NCBI RefSeq assembly: GCF_900099995.1
Contig: NZ_FNCZ01000007.1
Coordinates: 62,001 to 126,000, forward strand
DNA from: Winogradskyella thalassocola
GTDB taxonomy: Bacteria; Bacteroidota; Bacteroidia; Flavobacteriales; Flavobacteriaceae
Direction of reading: 5' to 3'
DNA length: 64,000 nt
Both the position numbers and the translations under genes were made by a program. A model generated the notes under the pieces. The model was given only the letters and a program-made list of their open reading frames with translations. It made no database searches and was not told where the DNA came from. Below are positions 42,545 to 51,821 of the stretch, piece by piece. Every line of letters begins with the position of its first letter. The first letter of the stretch is position 1.

Positions 42545-43101
42545 ACCATTAACGAATAAATTAGAGTTGCTGTGATGACACCAGCAAATGCCATGGTGCC
42601 TAATTTTCCGCCAACACCGAGAAATAAGTTTTTAGAAATCATAAAAAACAAACCTGCCAAAGTGCCTGCAGCAAGAACAAAACCAATGGATGGAGTGGTT
42701 GCTACACTAGACATCCCAACAAAAGCACCACAATAGATACTTGCTGGTAGTTGTTGTAAGTAGTTCGATTTTTTATTAAGCGATGGTATAAATGATGCCA
42801 AAGTACCCACAATACCCATAGCTAAAATACTTCCTAAGCCACCATGGATATTTAAGAGGTAACACAATACCGCACCAATGGGCACCCAAATAACGACTGA
42901 TATTTTTTCGTAAGCGTAATCTTCGTGGTGTAAATCTAAGTAGCGGTATCCAAACACGATGGTGAGTATAATAACAAGTGCTGCTATAATTATAGCTGCG
43001 TTGGTTTCATAATGCGCGTTTACAATCATGGTTAAAAATGTAACCTGTGTAAATAAAACAGTAGCGACCATTAAAAATCGAATGGCTTTATGTTTCCTCA
43101 T
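42541..43101 (-). CDS. Small membrane protein, partner A of a related pair
   Basis: 186 residues with about six hydrophobic helices. CGAFVGMSSV and GGKLGTMAFAGVITA align with the partner gene downstream. A hydrophilic loop GYRYLDLHHEDYAYEK lies after the first two helices. Function unknown. It overlaps the next gene by 4 bp (ATGA), so both are made together. Confidence 0.65.
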   Translation of the reverse strand: MRKHKAIRFLMVATVLFTQVTFLTMIVNAHYETNAAIIIAALVIILTIVFGYRYLDLHHEDYAYEKISVVIWVPIGAVLCYLLNIHGGLGSILAMGIVGTLASFIPSLNKKSNYLQQLPASIYCGAFVGMSSVATTPSIGFVLAAGTLAGLFFMISKNLFLGVGGKLGTMAFAGVITATLIYSLMV

Positions 43102-43220
43102 TAAGAAATTTTAGATGTTTTGTTTTAGGGCTAATTAGGCCAATACTGTATTAGAAGATGCAAAGGTCTAAGAAAATTTTTAAGAGGCAAATTGTAGGGT
43201 GGAAATTTAGAGTTTAACCG

Positions 43221-45422
43221 TTATAACACCAATAAGCCAGAATCACGCAGAACATTTATAGGTTTAGCATACCAAAACAATTCGAAATCTTCAAATTGGG
43301 TTTCAAAACTGGTTTTTAACTGCTTAAACGATTGTGGCTTATGTTGAGGTGTGATGGCTTCTAAAATATCTAAAAGCCAAAGGCCTTTCTCTTTTTCTAG
43401 TGTAATTTGAAAGCTGTCTGCCGTATCATGAAACGTGAATTCTAAGAAGTCTTTAGTGGTTCCTTTTTTCGTTTTTGAAAATTCAGACACTAAAGGCATG
43501 CTGCCTAACCACACAATTTTTGCGGTTGGTTTAATGTTGAAAACCGGTTCTTGTGCTAAGGAATTATAAATAAAATCGGGATCGATATCGGTTTCTGGAA
43601 TGTCGAAGTCGAACCAATCTTGCAAAGGAATGTCAAATCCAATACCATGCATAAAATTAAAGAGTGATTTCTTCAACCCGAAACTAAACTGCGTATGATC
43701 GATACCTGTAGAATCGGTGAAACCGACATCATTATTCGCAAAACTGATGTTTTTATAATTTGGAGTAATGCCATACTCTTCGGGATGTAAACCCACAGGA
43801 CTATGCGCTGTTAAAGCAAATTGATGCCAAAAACCAGATTGTAATACACCAACTTCAAACAACTGACGCACCATTTCTAAACTATCTACCGTTTCTTGAA
43901 CCGTTTGCGTTGGGTAGCCGTACATTAAGTACGAATGCACCATAATATTCGCTTCAGTAAAATTGCGAGTTACTTGCGCGACTTGCTCAACGGTTACACC
44001 TTTGTCAATGAGTTTTAACAAACGATCTGAGGCGACTTCCAGTCCACCAGAAACGGCAATACAACCAGAGGCTTTCAATAAAATACAAAGATCTTGTGTA
44101 AAGTTTTTTTCGAATCTAATGTTGGTCCACCAGGTGACGCTGAGGTTGCGTTTTAGGATTTCGAGCGCTAAAGCTTTCATCAACGATGGAGGAGCCGCTT
44201 CATCTACATAGTGAAATCCGGTTTCGCCAGTTTGGGCAATCAGCGTTTCCATTCGGTCTACTAAAAGCGAGGCAGCAACAGGTTCGTAAATTTTTATATA
44301 GTCTAAAGAGATATCGCAAAAGGTACATTTTCCCCAATAACAACCGTGTGCCATGGTGAGTTTGTTCCATCTGCCATCGCTCCATAAACTGTGCATGGGG
44401 TTGGCAATTTCTATAACAGAGATATAACGATCTAACGGTAAATCGGAATAATCAGGTGTACCAACATCTGCCTGTTTGTAATCTGGTGAGGTGCTGTTGT
44501 TTTTATAAACGATGGTTCCGTTTTCGAGGATAAAGGTGCGTTTGTATTCCATTTCTGAGATTCTTCGCTTTGGCTCAGAATGACAAACGTTTTCATAGAG
44601 TAACTCAATTGGCAATTCGCCATCATCTAAGGTTATAAAATCGAAAAATTCAAATACGCGAATGTCTGTTACAGACCGTAATTCGGTATTTGGAAATCCG
44701 CCTCCCATCGCAATTTTTATCTCAGGATAATTCGCTTTTATAAATTGTGCACAGCGAAAGGCACTGTATAAATTCCCCGGAAACGGTACCGAAAAGCAAA
44801 TGAGTTTGGGTTGTGTGTCTTTAATCCGAGTCTCTAATAATTCTAATGTAATTTGATCGATGTACGTTTCATCATCTTGCAGCTGCGCATAAAGCTCATC
44901 AAAGGCATTGGCACTTTGTCCTAAACGTTCTGCGTAACGACTGAATCCAAAATCGGGATCAATACATTCTACAATAAAATCGGATAAATCTTCAATATAT
45001 AGGGTTGCCAAATGTTTGGCTTTGTCTTGCATGCCCATCGCACCAAACGCATAATCCATATCGTCTAGCTGTGCAAAACGCGAGGCTTGTGGAAGAAAAT
45101 TGGTGGTGCAAATCTGTCTGGCAAACGTTTGATTTTTGCCTTGTAGAAATAAGATAATATCATCTAAAGACTTTAAATAATGGTCTTTTAAAGCATAAAT
45201 GCGTTCGCAATTTTCGGATTGAATACGATCATTTTCAAAAGCAAGCTTAAAAATCTCTTCAAAAGTTTCTTTTTTGAACAACTCTAAAATCACTTCAATA
45301 CCCAAATCCATTTGAAACGCGCCAATCCCTTTGGTGTTCAGAAACCCTTTGAGGTAGGCTGTGCCAGGATACGGAGTGTTTAATTGGGTAAATGGAGGTG
45401 ATATGAGTAAGAGGTCTTTCAC
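43221..45422 (-). CDS. B12-binding-domain radical SAM protein
   Basis: 733 residues beginning at GTG (complement of 45420-45422): MKDLLLISPPFTQLNTPYPG, the usual start of B12-domain radical SAM proteins. The cobalamin-type Rossmann part follows to about 330. The iron-sulfur motif is AHGCYWGKCTFCDI, and a later radical SAM barrel has SGGLEVASDRLLKLIDKG. A dispersed repeat (44557-44585) is read through in frame (VCHSEPKRRISEMEYKR), adding about 10 residues in a loop. It probably performs a methylation or rearrangement, target unknown. Confidence 0.9.
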   Translation of the reverse strand: MKDLLLISPPFTQLNTPYPGTAYLKGFLNTKGIGAFQMDLGIEVILELFKKETFEEIFKLAFENDRIQSENCERIYALKDHYLKSLDDIILFLQGKNQTFARQICTTNFLPQASRFAQLDDMDYAFGAMGMQDKAKHLATLYIEDLSDFIVECIDPDFGFSRYAERLGQSANAFDELYAQLQDDETYIDQITLELLETRIKDTQPKLICFSVPFPGNLYSAFRCAQFIKANYPEIKIAMGGGFPNTELRSVTDIRVFEFFDFITLDDGELPIELLYENVCHSEPKRRISEMEYKRTFILENGTIVYKNNSTSPDYKQADVGTPDYSDLPLDRYISVIEIANPMHSLWSDGRWNKLTMAHGCYWGKCTFCDISLDYIKIYEPVAASLLVDRMETLIAQTGETGFHYVDEAAPPSLMKALALEILKRNLSVTWWTNIRFEKNFTQDLCILLKASGCIAVSGGLEVASDRLLKLIDKGVTVEQVAQVTRNFTEANIMVHSYLMYGYPTQTVQETVDSLEMVRQLFEVGVLQSGFWHQFALTAHSPVGLHPEEYGITPNYKNISFANNDVGFTDSTGIDHTQFSFGLKKSLFNFMHGIGFDIPLQDWFDFDIPETDIDPDFIYNSLAQEPVFNIKPTAKIVWLGSMPLVSEFSKTKKGTTKDFLEFTFHDTADSFQITLEKEKGLWLLDILEAITPQHKPQSFKQLKTSFETQFEDFELFWYAKPINVLRDSGLLVL
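44557..44585 (-). repeat. Dispersed repeat inside the radical SAM gene
   Basis: The plus strand reads GAGATTCTTCGCTTTGGCTC then AGAATGACA, the same unit as at 45601-45628. It is translated in frame in the gene as HSEPKRRISE, at about residues 280-289. Confidence 0.75.
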
Positions 45423-45501
45423 TTGTTGAAATTGAAGTTGAAACTGAAAATGAATTTGAAATTGATGATTGCAAATATAGTTGTAAAATGATTGGTTTTT
45501 T

Positions 45502-45628
45502 GAGATTCTTCGGTCATGCTTCCCTCAGAATGACAGTTCGGTTTGTCATTCTGAACAAGGTACGAAGTGAAGAATCTTTTAATTAATAATTATTTTTTTA
45601 GAGATTCTTCGCTTTGCTCAGAATGACA
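45502..45628. repeat. Cluster of three dispersed repeat units, copy B
   Basis: GAGATTCTTCGG...TCAGAATGACA at 45502-45535, an inverted TGTCATTCTGAA...GAAGAATCTT at 45544-45578, and GAGATTCTTCGC...TCAGAATGACA at 45601-45628. They lie in the gap between the radical SAM and Dus genes and can pair into hairpins. The upstream side of this gap also holds TTGAAATTGAA-type low-complexity sequence. Confidence 0.8.
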
Positions 45629-45634
45629 AAATAG

Positions 45635-46579
45635 TTACCCATTCTTCAAAATCTCACTAACAGCTTGTTGGTATGCTCTCGGATTATTCGCTTTTTTAAT
45701 TTTCTTAAATGCTTTCTGTGGATTAGAAAACGACTGGGCGAAGTATTCCCAAAACCCTTGCATTTTCATTTTAATTGGAGTTGGTCCGGACAATGCAGCA
45801 TCGTATTGCTGATATATGGTATCATGAAATTTTCTAAAAATATCCCATCGGTTTTCTGGATATTCAGTCGTGTCGTTTTTAATCATGCTTGGTAAAAACG
45901 GATCAGCGATTAATCCTCTGCCAATCATAAAATGATCGATACTTGGAAAACGGGCTTGCATGTCTTTTAGCTTAGTAACAGAGGTAATGTCACCATTGTA
46001 ATACAATTTGTGTTTGGTGCTTTCTATACACTTTTCAAACGCTTCAAGATTCACTCCTCCTTTATAAAGTTGTTTGCCAATACGTGCATGAATGGCAATA
46101 TTCTTAAGAGGGTAAGCGTCTAGAATAGGGAAAGTGTCTAAAATTTCTTCAGGGTTTTCGTAACCCATTCGCATTTTCATAGAGACCACAATGTCTGTTT
46201 CTTTATGTACACGCTCTAAAATATGATTGATTTTTTCAGGGTCGCAAATGAGTCCAGAACCCATACCGCGATTTGTTACCATTGGATAGGGGCAACCTAA
46301 ATTCCAGTTCAACTCTTTATACCCTAATTCCTGAATATAATCGACCACGAATAGAAACTCATCAGCACTATTGGTCATGATTTGTGGAATGACTTCGAGT
46401 TCTGTATTGTTTTCGAGTTGTAAATCGAGTTTATAAGAGTTTTTAATAATTAACTTATTATTAAAACGAATGTAAGGAGCATAAAACGTATCGATGCCAC
46501 CAAAATAGTGGTTAAAGGCATTCCGAAATCGGAAGTCTGTAAACCCTTGTAAAGGTGAAGATAATAACGTTAATGGCAT
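45635..46579 (-). CDS. tRNA-dihydrouridine synthase
   Basis: 314 residues of the FMN-dependent Dus barrel: SSPLQGFTDFRFRNAF at the start, NWNLGCPYPMVTNRGMGSG with the catalytic Cys and RGMGSG loop, SMKMRMGY, and later YYNGDITS and MIGRGLIADP. It reduces uridine in tRNA. The motifs fit the DusC-like branch. The start ATG is complementary to 46577-46579. It stands alone on the minus strand. Confidence 0.92.
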   Translation of the reverse strand: MPLTLLSSPLQGFTDFRFRNAFNHYFGGIDTFYAPYIRFNNKLIIKNSYKLDLQLENNTELEVIPQIMTNSADEFLFVVDYIQELGYKELNWNLGCPYPMVTNRGMGSGLICDPEKINHILERVHKETDIVVSMKMRMGYENPEEILDTFPILDAYPLKNIAIHARIGKQLYKGGVNLEAFEKCIESTKHKLYYNGDITSVTKLKDMQARFPSIDHFMIGRGLIADPFLPSMIKNDTTEYPENRWDIFRKFHDTIYQQYDAALSGPTPIKMKMQGFWEYFAQSFSNPQKAFKKIKKANNPRAYQQAVSEILKNG

Positions 46580-46653
46580 TTAGAATTGTGTTTTATTAGT
46601 CTTATAAAACGAAGGTGGTTTATTTTTTTGGGACTGTCAAATAAAATGAGGAT

Positions 46654-46689
46654 ATGCTATAAAAAAAAATAATATTCAAATTATAGCAT
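46654..46689 (-). terminator. Weak hairpin after the PiT-like gene
   Basis: ATGCTATAA and TTATAGCAT form a 9-bp stem with an 18-nt loop that holds an A-run. It lies 27 bp after the PiT-like stop on the minus strand. The T-run is in the loop, not after the stem, so termination is uncertain. Confidence 0.4.
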
Positions 46690-46715
46690 CTTAAAAAAAA
46701 GAGTGAATTTACGTA

Positions 46716-47672
46716 CTAAAACTCTTTAATAATTTGAATAATATAGACGACAAAAATACTAACAGCCAAACCAATATTTACTTTTGCAAAATCTTTAGCT
46801 ATAAGTTTATAGGAATTTTTTAGTTGTTTCTTATTGAGCATGTAGTTTATTGCAATTTCACGTCCAGCAAGGATACCAATAAATGTCCAAGTAGTGCTCA
46901 TCGGGATGGCATTATAGTTTCCGTATAAAAAGAGAATCATGCCATAACAAAAATCAATAATTGTGGCAGAACGAATATTTCTAGTATTTACCTTTTGGTT
47001 AACAATTTCTTGAATTTTTCCTCCACGGTTTTTAAACAAATATGCCATTATGGCTAATATCGTTAAGAGCGATCCAATGAACTCATAGATGGACAGTCTT
47101 CGCGGCAAAAAGACAAAGATATTAGCAAAATCTTGTATTAACCATTGCGACCATAAAAAAGCAGTAGAAACCCATTGTGCAAAGATCCAGTACTTTTTTT
47201 GTTTGGCTTCATTTACTTTAGCAATAGATTTTTTAGATTCGAATCTTTTCGCAATTATAATATAAAGCAGAAAGGCAGAGATAACAGAAAGACCATATCC
47301 ATAAACAGATTTTATTATCATTTTTTCGATGATCTGCTGGCTCGAAAAAACACTTAGAATCATAAATGTCGTACTGACGGGGATTCCCAATCGCGTTATT
47401 ATTAATAGTGTAAGTGGTGCTAATAAATGCCACCATCTCAATGTTTCAGGAAGCGGAATTTTATCTAGTCTATTGTATGAGACATCTCCATTGTAGAAAT
47501 ACCAACCATAGAATAAAGTTACAGTTAAAATTGTGGATGCAAAAGCCCATAGTATAAGCCAATGCGTTTTGTCATTAGACGTGAGAAATGTGCCTAAGGT
47601 CTGTATTACATCATTACCAATTACTGCATAGGCTGCAAGTAAAAATCCGATATAAAGAATTAACATTTCCAT
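46716..47672 (-). CDS. PiT-family-like (phosphate) permease
   Basis: 318 residues counted from MEMLILYIGFLLAAYAVIGN (ATG complementary to 47670-47672). About nine hydrophobic helices. Two PiT-like signatures are present: LGIPVSTTFMILSVFSS and IPMSTTWTFIGILAGRE, with an early IGNDVIQTLGTF in place of the GANDVANA motif. Typical PiT proteins are longer, so this is a short, divergent member. The ion carried is not certain. Confidence 0.75.
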   Translation of the reverse strand: MEMLILYIGFLLAAYAVIGNDVIQTLGTFLTSNDKTHWLILWAFASTILTVTLFYGWYFYNGDVSYNRLDKIPLPETLRWWHLLAPLTLLIITRLGIPVSTTFMILSVFSSQQIIEKMIIKSVYGYGLSVISAFLLYIIIAKRFESKKSIAKVNEAKQKKYWIFAQWVSTAFLWSQWLIQDFANIFVFLPRRLSIYEFIGSLLTILAIMAYLFKNRGGKIQEIVNQKVNTRNIRSATIIDFCYGMILFLYGNYNAIPMSTTWTFIGILAGREIAINYMLNKKQLKNSYKLIAKDFAKVNIGLAVSIFVVYIIQIIKEF

Positions 47673-47693
47673 CGGCAACTTAAATTAAAATTA

Positions 47694-48581
47694 TCACTTA
47701 AGACGTTTCTTAAAAAAAATAATAGTGCGTTCCCAAGATAAAGTTGCCGCTGGTTTATCATATCTTGGTGTGGTGTTATTATGAAAGCCATGATTCACTT
47801 CAGGATAGATATATGCTGTATATTCTATGTTTTTGGCTTTTAATATTTTTTCAAACGCTGGCCAACCCGCATTGACTCTGGTGTCTAATTCTCCGTATTG
47901 GAGTAGAAGCGGAGCTTTAATTTTTACAGCATCTTCAGCTTCTGGTTGTCTGCCATAATAAGGTACTGCTGCTCCTAAGTCTGGTAAGCGAACTGCCATC
48001 ATATTAGCAATCCAACCGCCAAAACAAAACCCTACAACTCCGACGTTGCCATCACAATTATCATGATTTTTAAGATAATGATAAGCTGCAATAAAATCTT
48101 CGAGCATTTCCTGTTGGTTACGCTCTTTTTGCATTGTTCTACCGTCATCATCATTTCCTGGATAACCACCAAGTGGACTTAAAGCATCTGGCGCTAAAGA
48201 AATAAAACCTTCTTTTGCGGTGCGTCTACCAACATCTTCAATATATGGATTTAGGCCTCTATTTTCATGTACTACAATAACACCCGGTAGTTTGGTTTTG
48301 TTATTCTTTGGTTGGGACAGTAAACCTTTTATGGTGCCACCTCCTTTTGGAGATTCATAAGTGATAAAATCAGAATCTAGTGTTGGGTCATCTGGTTTTA
48401 CCATTAAATTGGTGATATAATCTGGCGACATAAAACTCATTAAAGACGACAATGTGATACCACCAACAGCATAGACTCCAAGTTTTTCTACGAACTGTCT
48501 TCTGTTAAGTTTGTTGTGGGCATAGTCATCGTATAAATCGAAAACTTCTTGTTTGATATCTTCTTTTTTTAAGTCGCTCAT
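47694..48581 (-). CDS. Dienelactone hydrolase family protein with N-terminal leader
   Basis: 295 residues. NRRQFVEKLGVYAVGGITLSS looks like a Tat-type leader, though placed about 20 residues in. The alpha/beta-hydrolase core has the nucleophile elbow GFCFGG (Cys), an acid region YGELDTRV and His in YPEVNHGFHNN. Dienelactone hydrolases open cyclic lactones or esters; the native substrate is unknown. It is in a group of minus-strand genes with a lipocalin-like and a PaiB-like gene. Confidence 0.88.
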   Translation of the reverse strand: MSDLKKEDIKQEVFDLYDDYAHNKLNRRQFVEKLGVYAVGGITLSSLMSFMSPDYITNLMVKPDDPTLDSDFITYESPKGGGTIKGLLSQPKNNKTKLPGVIVVHENRGLNPYIEDVGRRTAKEGFISLAPDALSPLGGYPGNDDDGRTMQKERNQQEMLEDFIAAYHYLKNHDNCDGNVGVVGFCFGGWIANMMAVRLPDLGAAVPYYGRQPEAEDAVKIKAPLLLQYGELDTRVNAGWPAFEKILKAKNIEYTAYIYPEVNHGFHNNTTPRYDKPAATLSWERTIIFFKKRLK

Positions 48582-48643
48582 GATGTTGCCTTTTAATTAA
48601 AATAGTGATGGTATTTTATAATATAGACGTTAGATTACTTACG

Positions 48644-49051
48644 TTATTGCACGCGTTTTAACACCATAGTGTCTTCGCCAAATTCAGTAGGTCTATCGGT
48701 GTCAAAACTCATATTAAAATTTAAGGTATTCTTATCCGTGAATTCTGCGATACCAAGAATTTTTTTAGATTCTCCACTTTCAATCTTAGTCAACGTAAAA
48801 TCGACTTCAATAGGAGTCGTATCGTAATTAATAGAATAAGTCATTTTTCCCTTTTTACCTTTCATGTAAAATTCTTTGCCTCCCATGACTTGTCCGTTGA
48901 TTTCAAAAGCAGCGTAGCCTTCATTATCAAAAACTAAATAACCAATTTCGTTTTGGTCTTCACCAATCCATTTGCCAACAAAAACTTCTTTTTGGGTTGT
49001 AGTGCTCAGTAGTAATACCGGAATAATAAAAAATGTAAATAGATACTTCAT
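48644..49051 (-). CDS. Small secreted protein, lipocalin-like
   Basis: 135 residues with a signal peptide (FFIIPVLLLSTTTQ). The mature part is beta-rich with VGKWIGEDQNEIGYLVFDNE and ends KNTLNFNMSFDTDRPTEF, as in small lipocalin/DUF-type domains. The function is unknown. It ends 11 bp upstream of the PaiB-like start on the same strand. Confidence 0.7.
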   Translation of the reverse strand: MKYLFTFFIIPVLLLSTTTQKEVFVGKWIGEDQNEIGYLVFDNEGYAAFEINGQVMGGKEFYMKGKKGKMTYSINYDTTPIEVDFTLTKIESGESKKILGIAEFTDKNTLNFNMSFDTDRPTEFGEDTMVLKRVQ

Positions 49052-49062
49052 GGTCTTTGGGT

Positions 49063-49653
49063 TTAAAATATATTGTTTAAAAATTGTTTAATACTTTCTT
49101 GATTTGATCGCACTAACTCTTCACGAGCAGCGGCAATATCAGTCGGCTTCTTGTCTTGCGACAGTTTAAATTTACCTTCCCAATGGGTAATGGCAATTTC
49201 GAACATTACAATATAATCAAGATTTTTATCTAAACGCGGATTTTTGGGATTTAATATATACCTGTGTTCTGGCGCTTCTAAAAATTCAGTCATAGTAATT
49301 AAAGATTGTTTTAATGCCATTTTATCCGGATTCGTATCAACTTTTCCTTTAAGGTGAACTTTAATATAATTCCAAGTTGGGAGTTGTGTTGTAGAATAAA
49401 TACTTGGAGAAATATAGCATTCTGGACCGCTAAAAATAAGCGTAACATCATTGCCTTCTTTTAATAATTGAGCTTGCGGATTATTAATGTCTATATGACC
49501 AATTAATTTTCCATCGTCATACATTAATGGCAAATGTGTAATTAAAGGCTGATTGTTATGTACAGAAATTACAGTCGCTAAAGGATACGTTTTTATGACT
49601 TCAACCATATGATTGTTGTCGTTGTCTTGATGGTGCTGCGGAGGATAATTCAT
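49063..49653 (-). CDS. PaiB-like FMN-binding negative regulator family
   Basis: 196 residues: MNYPPQHHQDNDNNHMVEVI, then FMN-fold features such as TVISVHNNQPLITHLPL and FSGPECYISPSIY, and QLPTWNYIKVHLKGK. The family (PaiB) has a split-barrel flavin-reductase fold and has been called a transcriptional regulator. The role here is unclear. It diverges from radC. Confidence 0.88.
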   Translation of the reverse strand: MNYPPQHHQDNDNNHMVEVIKTYPLATVISVHNNQPLITHLPLMYDDGKLIGHIDINNPQAQLLKEGNDVTLIFSGPECYISPSIYSTTQLPTWNYIKVHLKGKVDTNPDKMALKQSLITMTEFLEAPEHRYILNPKNPRLDKNLDYIVMFEIAITHWEGKFKLSQDKKPTDIAAAREELVRSNQESIKQFLNNIF

Positions 49654-49745
49654 ATTTTATCTGCCTAAATAGGTTTTAAATCCCTGTTTTAAAATTTATA
49701 CTAATTTAATGACATTCGAAATTTACAATTTTTTATCTTTAGTGC

Positions 49746-50447
49746 ATGTCAGGGAAACCAACTTCATTTTCAATTAAAAATTGGTCGCAAGACGATCAGC
49801 CGCGAGAAAAACTAAGAGACAAAGGTAAAACGGTACTTAGTGATGCGGAATTGATTGCTATTTTAATTGGATCAGGAAATAGAGACGAGAGTGCTGTTGC
49901 ACTATGTAAGCGTATTTTTGCGAGTGTTGATAACAACTTAAATGCATTAGGAAAACTGTCTATTTCACAATTAATGGAATTTAAGGGGATTGGTGAAGCA
50001 AAAGCGATAGCTATAGTGGCGGCCTTAGAGTTAGGACGTCGTCGTCGGCTAGAAGATGCCATGCGGTTAGATAAAATTACATCGAGCCGTTCTGTTTTTG
50101 ATGTGATGCAACCCATAATTGGTGATTTACCACATGAAGAATTTTGGATACTATATCTTAATAATTCTAATAAAGTCCTTCATAAAAATCAATTAAGTAA
50201 AGGCGGTATCACTGGCACATTGGTTGATGTTCGCTTGGTGCTAAAAAATGCTTTGGAAGTTGGAGCTATAGCTTTAATATTGTGTCATAACCATCCTTCG
50301 GGTACGTTAAAACCCAGTCAAGCCGATATAAACATTACTAAAAAGTTGAAGCTTGCAGCTCAGAGTTTAGATATTTCGGTTTTAGATCATCTCATTATTA
50401 CAGAAAATGCCTATTATAGTTTTGCTGATGAAAATCAAATGGGTTAA
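49746..50447 (+). CDS. radC: RadC-family JAB-domain protein
   Basis: 233 residues. An N-terminal HhH-like part (KGIGEAKAIAIVAALELG) is followed by a JAB/MPN-like domain with the metal motif LCHNHPSGTLKPSQAD. RadC homologues are present in most bacteria and their repair role is disputed. A near -7 (TATCTTTA) lies 3 nt before the ATG, which suggests a short or absent leader. Confidence 0.93.
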   Translation: MSGKPTSFSIKNWSQDDQPREKLRDKGKTVLSDAELIAILIGSGNRDESAVALCKRIFASVDNNLNALGKLSISQLMEFKGIGEAKAIAIVAALELGRRRRLEDAMRLDKITSSRSVFDVMQPIIGDLPHEEFWILYLNNSNKVLHKNQLSKGGITGTLVDVRLVLKNALEVGAIALILCHNHPSGTLKPSQADINITKKLKLAAQSLDISVLDHLIITENAYYSFADENQMG

Positions 50448-50525
50448 ATAATAAATAACAAAACTTATATTGACTGCGCAACACATAGAATTTGTTACTT
50501 TTAACCTTTGCAATTTACGACACCT

Positions 50526-51821
50526 ATGCTATTAGTCTATACTCATAAAATAACACCACGCGTTACGTATACGTTTAAGCATATATGTAAACGTATTTTG
50601 GGTATAGATGTTCTTTTTACGTCTAAAGTTGAAGATTTTATTGCTCACGATAGTCTTAAGATGTCTTATACAAAACAGCCATTGAGTAATGAGTTATTTA
50701 TAAGAAGTAACGATTTGTTATTTGAAACTGGACTATCAGACATCGATATTAATGTACAGCAATGGGACAATACAAAAGGATTTTTTCCGACTGGAGAACG
50801 AAGTGATTTGCCTTTCGACATTTTTGCAGCATCCTTTTATTTATTAAGTCGGTATGAAGAGTATCTGCCGCATGTAAATGATGATTATGGTCGGTTTTTG
50901 GCTTCTGAAAGTTTAGCGTTTGAAAACCGGTTTTTACATCAGCCCGTTGTTGATATTTGGGCGTATAAACTTAAGGAGGTTTTAAAAGTGCGCTTTCCAG
51001 ATTATGAGTTTCCTATACGGACATATAGAGTGCAACCTGTAATTGATGTGCCAATGGCATATTACTTTAAGTACAAAGGTTTTTTAAGAACCATAGGAGG
51101 TACATTAAATGATTTGAGACGTTTGCGTATAAAACAGTTGTATTCTCGTTATTTAGTACTTTTTGGTTTTAAACGCGATCCTTATGATACATTTAAGTGG
51201 ATTATTAGAAAACAGAAACAGCATAATTTTAAATTTATGGTACTGTTTTTAATCGGGGATTATTCAACCTATGATAAAAATATAAACACGAATAAAAAAG
51301 ACTTTGTTTCGCTTATTAAATCCGTTGCCGATTATTGTGATGTTGGCTTAAAAGCATCCTATTTTTCTTTGAATGATATTTCTATTCTTAAAAAGGAAAA
51401 GCTCAAAATGGAATCCATTACACACACCGATTTAAAAGCGGTACGGCATTCATTTTCGAAGTTGAATTTACCAACATCCTATCGTAATTTGGTTGAATTA
51501 GAAATTCATCAAGATTTTACCATGGGGTATATTAATACGTTGGGTTTTAGAGCAGGGACTTGTACTCCTTTTCAGTTTTACGACTTAGATTACGAAGTAC
51601 AAACTCCATTGCAAATTAACCCATACCATTGTTTGGATTTTGGCTTGTTAAAATATAACTCGCAATTAGATAAAACAGAACATTTACAAAAAATAATTAA
51701 GGAAGTAAAAGCTGTAAATGGTACTTTTACTCCTGTATTTCATAACTATACCTTTAGTGATTTAGACCGTTGGAAAGGGTTTAGATCTCTATTTAATTTA
51801 ATATTAGAATCTACAGAATGA
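50526..51821 (+). CDS. Polysaccharide deacetylase-family protein
   Basis: 431 residues from MLLVYTHKITPRVTYTFKHI; a start 18 nt upstream falls on TTG in a near -7 box. The fold shows a polysaccharide-deacetylase-like domain in the second half: VGLKASYFSLNDISILKKEK, then TSYRNLVELEIHQDFTMGY and GFRAGTCTPFQFYDLDY. The catalytic metal site of NodB-type enzymes is only partly visible. It overlaps the HAD gene by 4 bp. No polysaccharide gene cluster is around it. Confidence 0.78.
   Translation: MLLVYTHKITPRVTYTFKHICKRILGIDVLFTSKVEDFIAHDSLKMSYTKQPLSNELFIRSNDLLFETGLSDIDINVQQWDNTKGFFPTGERSDLPFDIFAASFYLLSRYEEYLPHVNDDYGRFLASESLAFENRFLHQPVVDIWAYKLKEVLKVRFPDYEFPIRTYRVQPVIDVPMAYYFKYKGFLRTIGGTLNDLRRLRIKQLYSRYLVLFGFKRDPYDTFKWIIRKQKQHNFKFMVLFLIGDYSTYDKNINTNKKDFVSLIKSVADYCDVGLKASYFSLNDISILKKEKLKMESITHTDLKAVRHSFSKLNLPTSYRNLVELEIHQDFTMGYINTLGFRAGTCTPFQFYDLDYEVQTPLQINPYHCLDFGLLKYNSQLDKTEHLQKIIKEVKAVNGTFTPVFHNYTFSDLDRWKGFRSLFNLILESTE

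Noticed and set aside
45502..45628. Insertion sequence
   Set aside because: Only short repeat units are present; no transposase frame lies in or beside them.
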